A stretch of 6,514 nt of DNA from contig WQRT01000040.1 of assembly GCA_009786625.1 (NCBI GenBank), forward strand, positions 11,204 to 17,717, read 5' to 3'. The notes beneath the pieces are model-generated. The model did not search any database. It worked only from the letters and a program-made list of their open reading frames with translations, and was not told where the DNA came from. This document shows positions 1 through 6,514 of this stretch, in pieces; the stretch's first letter is position 1, and every line of letters starts with the position of its first letter. The translations under genes and the position numbers were made by a program. The stretch is from Treponema sp. (GTDB lineage: Bacteria; Spirochaetota; Spirochaetia; Treponematales; Breznakiellaceae).

Positions 1-1205
1 GAAGCGTCAATGACCATGCCAATCGCCGCGGTTATTCCGCCGAGGGTTACAAGGTCAAGGCTTGATCCTTTTACCCACAAACCAAGCAGCGTGAAAAGAA
101 TCGACAATGGTATGGCGAAACTTATCATTAAAGTTGTGCTTGTGTTATGCAAAAATAAAAAGAGGACAAGCACAGCGAGAATAGCGCCTGATACAGCCGA
201 GCGCAAAACCGAATTGACCGACATGGAAATATTTACGGCATCATCCTTGATATATGAAAATGAAAGAGAACCTCCATAATCGGCTTCCATTTTATCAAGT
301 ATGGCTCTAATATCCGCGCTTATTTTTACGCTGTCGCCGTCATGCTGTTTCATGATGGAAACCGCAAGTGAATCCTCTCCGCCTGAGATTACATAATTGG
401 TTCTTCGATCTTCTTTTATTGAGATATCCGCTGTGTCTTTTAATCTGATAAACTGTCCGTCCTTAAAGGACAATACCTGATCTTCAAAATCGCTAAGTGT
501 GGTATAACGTCCGTCGGTTCTGATATTTAAATTGTACCCCTGATAAATGCCGCTGCCGCCGGGAAGAGAGAGATTACTTGCGGGAATTACCTGCGCGATA
601 TCAAGAAGAGGAATTTTTAGCGCGTTAAGGCGGTTAAGGTCTACGTTAATTTCTACTATATCTTTCGCGTCTCCGTTAATGCGGGCATTCGCTACGCCTG
701 AAACGCGCGAAAGAGCCGGAATAATGTCATCTTCGCATAACGCGGACAATTCGCTTCTGCTTCCTTCGCCGCTTACGATGATCGTCATGATGGGAAGTTC
801 CGACGTGCTGTACTGGACAATCCTCGGCGGAGAAGGAAGATCGTTTGGGAGCCTGCCCATCGCGCTGTTGATCTTCTCGCGAATTTCGTACAATCTGTCA
901 TGCGCGCTTTCGTTGTAGCCTAACTGTAACTCGATCACAGACACAGAAGTTCTTGAGGTTGAAGACATCAGTTTAAGGCCTGTCAGCGTGCCAAGTTCTT
1001 CTTCAAGCGGATTTGTAATTTCGCGTTCGATGTCGGCAGGTCCGACTCCCGGCCATGTTGTGATAACAACGATTGTCGGCATGCTCATGTCCGCGATGAG
1101 GCTGCGCCTTAATGAAAACGCGGCTATCAATCCAAACACGATCAATATAATAAGGAGCATAATTATCACTTTTGGATGCTTTATCGCAAAATCGGCGATT
1201 TTCAT
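1..1205 (-). CDS. RND efflux permease, HAE1-like, N-terminal part (runs off left edge)
   Basis: Inner-membrane proton-driven pump subunit of a tripartite efflux system; substrates cannot be told from the sequence. About 402 N-terminal residues are visible of a family usually near 1,000-1,050. It opens with a cytoplasmic stub (MKIADFAIKHPKV) and TM1 at about residues 13-32. The periplasmic porter domain follows, with family-typical stretches such as WPGVGPADIEREI, RLPNDLPSPPRIV and GVANARINGDAKDI. TM2 (about 336-353), TM3 (about 358-377) and the start of TM4 (about 383-402) follow. The window ends inside TM4 at GMVIDAS: D400 aligns with AcrB D407, while the D408 position is Ala, as in many HAE1-like pumps. 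The ATG overlaps the adaptor stop codon by four bases (1202-1205), which indicates translational coupling; GGGA lies 8 bases upstream. The frame is open throughout, so the break is the window edge, not a lesion. Family assignment is firm; the drug-type rather than metal-type subclass is inferred from the TM4 motif. Confidence 0.95.
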   Translation of the reverse strand, partial: MKIADFAIKHPKVIIMLLIILIVFGLIAAFSLRRSLIADMSMPTIVVITTWPGVGPADIEREITNPLEEELGTLTGLKLMSSTSRTSVSVIELQLGYNESAHDRLYEIREKINSAMGRLPNDLPSPPRIVQYSTSELPIMTIIVSGEGSRSELSALCEDDIIPALSRVSGVANARINGDAKDIVEINVDLNRLNALKIPLLDIAQVIPASNLSLPGGSGIYQGYNLNIRTDGRYTTLSDFEDQVLSFKDGQFIRLKDTADISIKEDRRTNYVISGGEDSLAVSIMKQHDGDSVKISADIRAILDKMEADYGGSLSFSYIKDDAVNISMSVNSVLRSAVSGAILAVLVLFLFLHNTSTTLMISFAIPLSILFTLLGLWVKGSSLDLVTLGGITAAIGMVIDA

Positions 1206-2269
1206 TGAGAAGTTCCCGAAATTATATTCACGCGCTGACCTGCGGTGATAAAGTGCTGTCCTTCAATAACAAAAACCCTGTCGCGCAATTCAGACGGAAT
1301 TTGAAAATAATCGTTGTTAAAAAAATCAGGGGTAAATTCCATAAATTGCGCCCTGTCATCCGCGATATACACAAGGCGGTTACCCGAAGCAATGACGCGT
1401 AACGGAAGATAATATACATCATCTCTTTTTTCCAGAACGAAAATCACGTTGACAAACATACCGGGACGAAGCCCGTGCGCGGCTCCGAGGGGGATCTCAT
1501 ACTCGACAATAAAACTGCGGTTTTCTGGCGACACATACGGAGCGAGGCTTTTCGGTTTAAGATCGAAGGTAACATCGTTACCGAGCGCGGGCGCTTGAAG
1601 GCGCACAGGCATTGATTCCCAATTCCGCGCGAAGAATCTGTAATGAATTTCCGGAATCGCGGCTTTTATGCGTAAATCGCCTAAATCGCCGAGAGTGACA
1701 AGAGGAGTTCCCGCGCCTACAATGCCGCCTTCTGTTCCGTGCTTCATCAAAACAGCGGCGTTCATGGGAGAGCGGATGTTAGTGTAATCCATGTTAAGCT
1801 GCGCGAGATCGTGCTGCGCTCTCGCGACTTCCGACGCCATTCTCGCTTCGTCATAACTTTGAAGCGACACTCCCTGGCTCTGGTAAAGCTGACCGATCCT
1901 CTCGTATGTAGACCTCGCTGTTAAGTAAGCCGATCTTGCCTGAAGAAGAGTAAGCTCGTACGGCGCGGCATCTATCCGTGCGATTGTCTGCCCTTCAGTA
2001 ACTTCGTCGCCCGCGTTTACGCCAAGCATTACAAGAGTACCTCCGGCGCGCGGAACTACGGTAATTAAGCGGCCTGTCTCAACCTGGCTTGTGATCCTCA
2101 AGTTTTTTTCAAGGCTGCCGTGAACGGGCTGTATCGTGATAACAGGGGCGAGAAACTCGCGTTCTGCTTCGATTTCCTGACGCAGAATTAAGAGAATTAC
2201 CGCCAGAAAAAGAAAGGCAAGAACACCGAAAACCGCAAACTTTACAGGCGATATTTTATTTTTATTCAT
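1202..2269 (-). CDS. RND efflux periplasmic adaptor (membrane fusion protein, HlyD/AcrA type)
   Basis: Periplasmic adaptor linking the RND pump encoded just downstream to an outer-membrane channel. Complete at 355 residues, a normal length for the family. Residues 9-29 form one hydrophobic segment that should anchor or export the protein; there is no lipobox Cys, unlike AcrA. The biotinyl-lipoyl half-motifs are visible at about 67-102 (VVPRAGGTL..GVNAGDEVTEGQTIARID) and 164-198 (NIRSPMNAAV..GTPLVTLGDLGDL). They flank a short alpha-helical hairpin of about 60 residues (103-161). The beta-barrel follows (about 199-280, including GLRPGMFVNV), then a membrane-proximal domain to the C-terminus (GQRVNII). 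The start is the ATG just before the hydrophobic segment; its Shine-Dalgarno is weak (GGA about 10 bases upstream). It is first in an operon with the permease and is transcribed divergently from the copper ATPase. No CusB-like methionine cluster is seen near the N-terminus, so a copper role is not supported by the protein itself. Confidence 0.95.
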   Translation of the reverse strand: MNKNKISPVKFAVFGVLAFLFLAVILLILRQEIEAEREFLAPVITIQPVHGSLEKNLRITSQVETGRLITVVPRAGGTLVMLGVNAGDEVTEGQTIARIDAAPYELTLLQARSAYLTARSTYERIGQLYQSQGVSLQSYDEARMASEVARAQHDLAQLNMDYTNIRSPMNAAVLMKHGTEGGIVGAGTPLVTLGDLGDLRIKAAIPEIHYRFFARNWESMPVRLQAPALGNDVTFDLKPKSLAPYVSPENRSFIVEYEIPLGAAHGLRPGMFVNVIFVLEKRDDVYYLPLRVIASGNRLVYIADDRAQFMEFTPDFFNNDYFQIPSELRDRVFVIEGQHFITAGQRVNIISGTSQ

Positions 2270-2298
2270 TTTTTTTATATCCGTTTAATCTAAATTAT

Positions 2299-2326
2299 AT
2301 TATAGCTTAATTCCGGCTTTTATGAA
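2299..2326 (-). promoter_or_regulatory. Candidate sigma70 promoter for the adaptor-permease operon
   Basis: Read on the minus strand, TTCATA (2326-2321, four of six matches to TTGACA) is followed after 16 bases by a perfect TATAAT (2304-2299). A second TATAAT overlaps one step downstream (2299-2294). Transcription would begin near 2292, leaving a leader of a little over 20 bases before the adaptor ATG. The region is AT-rich, so chance matches are possible. Confidence 0.5.
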
Positions 2327-2327
2327 T

Positions 2328-2335
2328 AGTATACT
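2328..2335. promoter_or_regulatory. Short palindrome AGTATACT between the divergent promoters (possible operator)
   Basis: A perfect 8-base palindrome lies beside the -35 box of the leftward promoter and about 17 bases upstream of the TATAAT box facing the ATPase gene. A repressor or activator bound here could act on both transcripts. It does not match the CopY box (TACAnnTGTA) or the CueR dyad as I know them. Eight bases in AT-rich DNA is weak evidence. Confidence 0.2.
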
Positions 2336-2352
2336 CGGATTAAAATTGAATG

Positions 2353-2358
2353 TATAAT
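2353..2358 (+). promoter_or_regulatory. Candidate -10 box (TATAAT) for the copper ATPase gene
   Basis: A perfect TATAAT sits 20 bases before the ATPase start codon. No good -35 box is found at 16-18 bases upstream; the 17-spaced hexamer is TATACT, three of six. A poor -35 is compatible with an activator-dependent promoter. The predicted transcript would have a leader of only about 14 bases. Confidence 0.4.
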
Positions 2359-2378
2359 CAACATGAATAAATAGTTAT

Positions 2379-4604
2379 ATGGAAAATCAAGTTTTAGATA
2401 TTACAGGGATGAGCTGTGCGGCCTGCAGCGCGAGGATTGAGAGAACTTTAAAAAAGCTCGATGGTGTAAAGGAAGCCTCTGTAAATTTTGCCGCAGAAAA
2501 AGCCGCAGTCGAGTTTGATAAAAAAATTATCAGGTTACCTGCAATTATTAAGGCTGTTGAAAAAGCCGGGTACGGCGCGTCTATTACTAGAACTGCCGGT
2601 AAAGCGCAGTCTGACAAGAACAGGGAAATTAAAACATATTTAACCAAGTTTATAATCTGCGCCGTTTTCAGTTTTCCGCTCCTTTACACCGCGATGGTTC
2701 CCATGATTCAATTTATAACTCTTCCGTTTTCGAAGGAACTTCATCATTTAATGAATGAAAATGCTTTTGTTTACGCGTTTATGCAACTAATACTGGTCAT
2801 CCCAATTATCGTTACGGGACATAAATTTTACACAGGAGGTTTTTCATCGCTTTTTCACGCAAGCCCCAACATGGATTCCCTTATCGCGATCGGCACATCC
2901 AGCGCATTTTTATACAGCCTTTATAATTCGGTTCTTATTTTTAATGGCGCTGTTCAGGCGGTAGAATCGCTTTATTTTGAGACGGCGGGAGTTATCATAA
3001 CATTGATCCTGCTCGGTAAAACTATGGAAGCAGTTTCCAAAGGTAAAACATCTGACGCTATAAAAAAATTGATTTCTCTTTCTCCGCGTTACGCGCTAAT
3101 TATCAAAGACGGCATTGAAGTTAAAATCCCCGCGGAAGAAATAAAAGAAGGCGACATTGTAGCGGTAAAACCGGGAGCAAAAATCCCCGCGGACGGAGTT
3201 GTCACTGACGGCAGTACATCGATCGATGAATCGATGCTGACAGGCGAGAGTATGCCGGTTGAAAAAGTGAATGGAGACAGCGTGTTCGCCGCTACATTGA
3301 ACACAACAGGATCAATTTATTTTAAAGCCGAGAAAACAGGAAGCGGAACTGTACTGGCTCAAATTATCAAACTTGTTGAAGACGCGCAGAATAAAAAAGC
3401 GCCCATCGCGAAAATCGCCGATACCGTATCAGGATATTTTGTTCCGGCGGTCTGCGTGATTGCGCTTTTTTCGGGATTGATCTGGTTTTTCGTATGCGGC
3501 GATCTCAGGCAGTCATTGATGATATTTATTTCCGTGCTTGTTATTGCGTGCCCCTGTGCGCTCGGGCTTGCAACTCCTGCCGCCGTCATGACAGGTACGG
3601 GACTCGGCGCGCAATATGGTATTTTAATTAAAAGCGGCGAAGCGCTGGAAACCGCGCATAAAGCAAATACGATCGTTCTTGATAAAACGGGCACTATCAC
3701 AACAGGAAAACCATCCGTTACGGACATAATTACACATAACGGCATGGACAAGGATTATTTCTTGCAGCTAACGGCATCCGCGGAAAAGACTTCCGAGCAT
3801 CCGCTTGGACAGGCAATCGCGGCTAAAGCGCTTGAAAAAAAGATAAAACTTTATAACGTTGATAGTTTTTCTTCAATTACGGGAAGCGGCATTGATGCTG
3901 TTGTAAACGGACAGAAAGTAATTGCAGGTAACAGAAAACTGATGGAAGCGAATAACATACCGCTGGAAGCGTTACTGTCTGATGCCGAAAATCTCGCGAA
4001 TGAAGGTAAGACGCCTGTGTTCGCCGCAATTAATGGAAAGCTTGAAGGGATTCTGGCGGTAGCGGATGTGATCAAGGAATCGAGCAGGGAAGCTGTCTTA
4101 TTTTTAAAAAATATGGGCATGGATGTAATTATGATTACAGGTGATAATAATAGAACCGCTCATACAATCGCAAATCAAGCCGGAATTGATCATGTTATAT
4201 CAGATGTTCTGCCGCAAGATAAAGCCGCTGAAATTAAAAAAATACAAAGCGGTGGTAGAAAGGTGATAATGGCGGGAGACGGCATCAATGACGCGCCGGC
4301 TCTTGCTGAAGCGGACATAGGCATAGCGGTCGGAAGCGGCACGGATGTCGCAGTAGAAACCGCGGATATTGTTCTAATGCGTTCTGATTTACTTGACATT
4401 CCGGCAGCAATTAATTTAAGCCGCGCTGTAATGAGAAACATCAAGCAAAATCTATTCTGGGCATTTGCGTATAATATACTTGGTATACCAATCGCCGCTC
4501 TTGGTTTTTTAAACCCGGTTATCGCGGCGGCGGCGATGAGTTTTTCAAGCGTCTCGTTATTATTAAATGTACTTCGTCTAAAAAGATTCAAAGTCAGAAA
4601 ATAA
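2379..4604 (+). CDS. copA: Cu(I)-exporting P1B-type ATPase (CopA)
   Basis: Inner-membrane pump that exports monovalent copper (possibly silver) from the cytoplasm using ATP. Complete at 741 residues, typical for a CopA with one metal-binding domain. Domains in order: N-terminal heavy-metal-associated domain with GMSCAAC at 10-16 (C13, C16); membrane helices; actuator domain with TGES at 288-291; the CPC membrane metal site C391-P392-C393; phosphorylation motif DKTGT (D435); the P1B-specific HP pair H474-P475; TGDN 587-590; hinge GDGINDAP 633-640; and the last two helices with N691..Y698-N699 and M720-S721-F722-S723-S724. CPC with YN and MxxSS is the Cu(I) subgroup (P1B-1) signature, which separates it from Zn/Cd/Pb pumps. 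The ATG is the only usable start: an in-frame TGA lies at 2364-2366 and the metal-binding domain begins at residue 5. No Shine-Dalgarno precedes it. No CopZ, CsoR, CopY or CueR gene is in the window; the gene is divergent from an RND efflux operon. Confidence 0.97.
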   Translation: MENQVLDITGMSCAACSARIERTLKKLDGVKEASVNFAAEKAAVEFDKKIIRLPAIIKAVEKAGYGASITRTAGKAQSDKNREIKTYLTKFIICAVFSFPLLYTAMVPMIQFITLPFSKELHHLMNENAFVYAFMQLILVIPIIVTGHKFYTGGFSSLFHASPNMDSLIAIGTSSAFLYSLYNSVLIFNGAVQAVESLYFETAGVIITLILLGKTMEAVSKGKTSDAIKKLISLSPRYALIIKDGIEVKIPAEEIKEGDIVAVKPGAKIPADGVVTDGSTSIDESMLTGESMPVEKVNGDSVFAATLNTTGSIYFKAEKTGSGTVLAQIIKLVEDAQNKKAPIAKIADTVSGYFVPAVCVIALFSGLIWFFVCGDLRQSLMIFISVLVIACPCALGLATPAAVMTGTGLGAQYGILIKSGEALETAHKANTIVLDKTGTITTGKPSVTDIITHNGMDKDYFLQLTASAEKTSEHPLGQAIAAKALEKKIKLYNVDSFSSITGSGIDAVVNGQKVIAGNRKLMEANNIPLEALLSDAENLANEGKTPVFAAINGKLEGILAVADVIKESSREAVLFLKNMGMDVIMITGDNNRTAHTIANQAGIDHVISDVLPQDKAAEIKKIQSGGRKVIMAGDGINDAPALAEADIGIAVGSGTDVAVETADIVLMRSDLLDIPAAINLSRAVMRNIKQNLFWAFAYNILGIPIAALGFLNPVIAAAAMSFSSVSLLLNVLRLKRFKVRK

Positions 4605-4608
4605 TTAT

Positions 4609-4636
4609 TTGACTTTATTACATACCATAGTATAAT
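4609..4636 (+). promoter_or_regulatory. Near-consensus sigma70 promoter for the repeat lipoprotein
   Basis: TTGACT (4609-4614, five of six) and TATAAT (4631-4636, six of six) are separated by 16 bases. Transcription should start near 4643, giving a leader of about 25 bases that contains the ribosome binding site. This is the best promoter in the window, and it begins five bases after the copA stop codon, so the lipoprotein gene is likely its own transcription unit. Confidence 0.75.
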
Positions 4637-4657
4637 TAACACAGGAAAAATTTTCTC

Positions 4658-4662
4658 AAGGA
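4658..4662 (+). promoter_or_regulatory. Ribosome binding site of the lipoprotein gene
   Basis: AAGGA lies five bases before the ATG at 4668. It is the clearest Shine-Dalgarno in the window and fixes the start just ahead of a signal peptide. The copA start lacks an equivalent. Confidence 0.8.
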
Positions 4663-4667
4663 TAGTT

Positions 4668-6514
4668 ATGAATATAAGACATTTATTTCAAAAATTATAT
4701 AAATATACAATAAAAGGTTTTCTTTTAACTTTTTTGGCGTTTATTTTCCTTACGACATGTGAAAATCCGGTTATGAAAACATGGTGGCAGGATGAACAGC
4801 CGATTGAGCAGGAATGTTCATGCAGCGAGTCTGAGACGGAATATCCGGGAGGAAGCGGTGAAAATTTCGGCATTGTGGTTTTTAATACTGACGGCGGAAC
4901 TCCTCAGCCAAGAGGTATAAAAGTAGAGTGGGGTAATGTAGTTGGAAGGCTGCGCCCCATCAGCCGCGACACTGATGGTTTTCTCGGCTGGTTTGACGAG
5001 AATGGAAACCCGTGGGACGTTGAGACACGGGAAGTAAATAGTGAAGACGATGTTGACGGCGATGGTTTTATCACTCTTACAGTCAGATGGGAGATGTCCG
5101 CGGCGAATGTCTACATTGTAAATTTTATTACGGACCCTTCTCCCGCTTCCATACCATCCCAGCATATTGTAAAAGACGGAAAAGTTGTCAGACCTGTAAA
5201 TCCTGATCCGCCCGCAGACGGGAGAGGTTTTGCGGGATGGTATACAAGCGAATTTTATGTTTCGCTGTGGGATTTTACATACGCCATTCCAAACAATAAT
5301 TTTACGCTTTACGCTAAATGGGAAACGAATACGCATACTGTATGCTTTGAAGCAAACGGCGGAAAGCGTCCCGACGGTCTTACAGATCTTAATCACGTAT
5401 TTACCATATCGCTCAATTATGGTCTTGTTCAGGATCCCGGTCCTCTTGTGAAGGAAGGGTATTCCTTTGCAGGCTGGTATATGGAAGACCCGGCCTTTAC
5501 CGGCATACCTTGGAATTTTAATAAAAATATTACGGACTCTGATGTTCCATCTGTTATCAATAAAGTTCCGCAAAAAAACCCCCTTATTCTTTACGCTAAG
5601 TGGATTCGAAATAAATATTATGTGAACTTTGTGATAACTCCTTCTTCAGCGGCTCCGCCTTTGCAGCAAACTGTACTTCATGGTTCAAAAGCAGCAAAAC
5701 CGGCTGACCCCGCTCAGCTTGGAGACGGCAGAGACTTCGCCGGCTGGTATACAGAAGAAGGATTTATCAATCAATGGGACTTTGATGATAATCCTGTTAC
5801 ATCAACAATGACGCTTTACGCAAGGTATTTGCCTCAAACCCGTACTGTACATTTTCAGGTAAACGGAGGGAGGACTCCCAGCGGTATTGATTTTCTTCCA
5901 AATCGTACCATATCAATAGCTTCAGGAAGGATAATTGATCCGGGCATTCTTACAAGAGAAGGTTATAATTTTGGCGGCTGGTATACAGATCCGGAGTGTA
6001 CCGAGTCATGGAACTTTACAACCAACAAGGTAACTCAACCTGACGAAATTATCGGTATGGATCCCATGTATTTATACGCCAAGTGGACGCCGAATAAATA
6101 CAATGTGACATTTAACGCGAATGGTGGAACGCCTGCTCCGGCAACGCAAAGCGTTTCGTACGGCGAAAGAGCCGTTATGCCGCCTATCATGACTCATTCT
6201 AATACAGACATGGGTTTTGACGGCTGGCATGTCGGCACAGTAAATGACGCGTTATATGACTTTGATTTGCCCGTAACGTCAAACCTTACTCTTGTCGCGA
6301 AATGGAACACGAAACAGTACACTGTCGTATTTCATCTGGGAAACCCGAACGGCAGTGCGCCGGATAGTGCTTTTTCTTCCGCGGCGCCTACGCAGCATTT
6401 TGTCGGTGACGGCAAAGCAAGAGAGCCGTTTATGCCGTCTTTGCCCATAAGCCAAATAGGAAGCGCGTGGTCTTTTTACGGCTGGTATGCAAGCAATGAT
6501 CCTAAAAATGACGA
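4668..6514 (+). CDS. Secreted InlB/Flg_new-type repeat lipoprotein (runs off right edge)
   Basis: Predicted surface or periplasmic lipoprotein of unknown specific role; related repeat proteins are often proposed to act in adhesion or cell-surface contacts. The visible 615 residues stay open to the edge. Residues 1-30 form a lipoprotein signal peptide: a basic start (R4, K9, K12, K16), then a hydrophobic core GFLLTFLAFIFL. The loose lipobox L28-T-T-C31 has Cys31 as the lipidation site, followed by ENPVMKTWW. Residues 41-66 are an acidic linker with a C50-S-C52 pair and PGGSG. From about 67 on come seven beta repeats, each typically opening xVxFxxNGG, with a central (F/Y)xGWY and ending LYAKW. 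The closing W (or Y) falls at 141, 218, 312, 387 (Y), 473 and 546; the seventh is cut by the edge. The first repeat carries an Asp-rich insert DVDGDGFI (128-135). The ATG is supported by AAGGA and the signal peptide. Family assignment (PF09479-like) is from motif recognition; the function is not established. Confidence 0.9.
   Translation, partial: MNIRHLFQKLYKYTIKGFLLTFLAFIFLTTCENPVMKTWWQDEQPIEQECSCSESETEYPGGSGENFGIVVFNTDGGTPQPRGIKVEWGNVVGRLRPISRDTDGFLGWFDENGNPWDVETREVNSEDDVDGDGFITLTVRWEMSAANVYIVNFITDPSPASIPSQHIVKDGKVVRPVNPDPPADGRGFAGWYTSEFYVSLWDFTYAIPNNNFTLYAKWETNTHTVCFEANGGKRPDGLTDLNHVFTISLNYGLVQDPGPLVKEGYSFAGWYMEDPAFTGIPWNFNKNITDSDVPSVINKVPQKNPLILYAKWIRNKYYVNFVITPSSAAPPLQQTVLHGSKAAKPADPAQLGDGRDFAGWYTEEGFINQWDFDDNPVTSTMTLYARYLPQTRTVHFQVNGGRTPSGIDFLPNRTISIASGRIIDPGILTREGYNFGGWYTDPECTESWNFTTNKVTQPDEIIGMDPMYLYAKWTPNKYNVTFNANGGTPAPATQSVSYGERAVMPPIMTHSNTDMGFDGWHVGTVNDALYDFDLPVTSNLTLVAKWNTKQYTVVFHLGNPNGSAPDSAFSSAAPTQHFVGDGKAREPFMPSLPISQIGSAWSFYGWYASNDPKND
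4866..6514 (+). repeat. Tandem array of seven Listeria-Bacteroides-type protein repeats
   Basis: A coding repeat array visible at protein level but diverged in DNA; I see no long identical nucleotide blocks. Approximate units by residue: R1 67-141, R2 146-218, R3 223-312, R4 317-387, R5 392-473, R6 477-546, R7 550 onward. R2, R4 and R6 are short (about 70-73 residues), whereas R3 and R5 are longer (about 82-90). R2 and R4 share xTPSxA-type openings and a DGR(G/D)FAGWYT core. R3 and R5 share a TIS...DPG.L..EGY.F.GWY core and a WNF close. The array continues beyond the window. Confidence 0.85.

Larger units (their letters stand above)
4605..4667. other. Spacer between copA and the lipoprotein gene; no clear terminator
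   Basis: These 63 bases hold the lipoprotein promoter and ribosome binding site. I see no GC-rich hairpin followed by a T-run after copA. The only inverted pair is GAAAA/TTTTC around 4644-4654, too AT-rich and tight-looped to be an intrinsic terminator. Some copA readthrough into the lipoprotein gene is therefore possible. Confidence 0.5.

Noticed and set aside
547..918. A 123-codon open frame on the plus strand over the permease gene
   Set aside because: The minus-strand frame here encodes the RND porter domain without interruption; the plus-strand translation is a shadow.
2270..2378. A riboswitch or small RNA in the divergent region
   Set aside because: The region is too short and AT-rich, and no stable stem or known aptamer core is visible.
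3359..3751. A 130-codon open frame on the minus strand inside copA
   Set aside because: It covers the CPC and DKTGT coding regions in antisense and has no recognisable domain or ribosome site.
4190..4642. A 150-codon open frame on the minus strand over the end of copA
   Set aside because: It is antisense to the conserved hinge and last helices of CopA and shows no family resemblance; it is a by-product of copA codon use.
4644..4654. GAAAA/TTTTC inverted pair as a copA terminator
   Set aside because: Only five A-T-rich pairs around a single-base loop, no T-run after it, and it sits inside the leader of the next gene.
4818..5573. A 251-codon open frame on the minus strand across the repeat lipoprotein
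   Set aside because: It lies antisense to a gene with a promoter, ribosome site, signal peptide and clear repeats. Its translation is rich in basic and aromatic residues with no recognisable domain, so it is a shadow.
4668..6514. Lipoprotein as a leucine-rich-repeat internalin
   Set aside because: No LxxLxLxxN leucine-rich repeats are present in the visible part; only the B-repeat type beta units are seen, so an internalin name would mislead.

Overview
The window holds four protein-coding genes. It suggests a diderm, probably a spirochaete and perhaps a Treponema-like host-associated one. The reasons are an RND-type envelope efflux pump, a lipoprotein with a loose lipobox (L-T-T-C followed by E-N-P and, a few residues on, a W-W pair), and a large Listeria-Bacteroides/InlB-type repeat architecture that is common in gut treponemes. 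The sigma70-type promoters (TTGACT/TATAAT) and a Shine-Dalgarno site argue against Bacteroidota, which also carries such repeats. This assignment is an inference from protein style, not from a marker gene.

Left part (1-2269, minus strand): a two-gene tripartite-efflux unit. The membrane-fusion (periplasmic adaptor) gene comes first and overlaps the RND permease gene by an ATGA start/stop quartet. The permease runs off the left edge in its fourth transmembrane helix, so only about 402 N-terminal residues are visible. No outer-membrane channel gene and no regulator are in view.

Middle (2270-2378): a 109-base AT-rich divergent intergenic region with a plausible promoter for the efflux unit, a TATAAT box facing the ATPase gene and a small palindrome between them. 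Next comes a complete copA-type P1B ATPase (2379-4604, plus strand) with one N-terminal CxxC metal-binding domain and the full set of Cu(I)-ATPase motifs. The divergent pair therefore joins cytoplasmic metal export with an envelope efflux pump. Whether they share regulation or substrate cannot be settled here, and the pump looks like a drug-type (HAE1) rather than a heavy-metal-type RND transporter.

Right part (4605-6514): a short spacer with a near-consensus promoter and a good ribosome binding site drives a large secreted lipoprotein that runs off the right edge. Its visible 615 residues are a signal peptide, a short acidic linker with a CxC pair, and seven successive Flg_new/InlB B-type beta repeats. 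Their lengths alternate short and long, and the sequence suggests a two-repeat higher-order unit. No RNA genes, insertion sequences, CRISPR arrays or convincing terminators were seen. The gene content is of familiar families; the repeat organisation of the lipoprotein and the divergent promoter region are the parts most worth a closer look.
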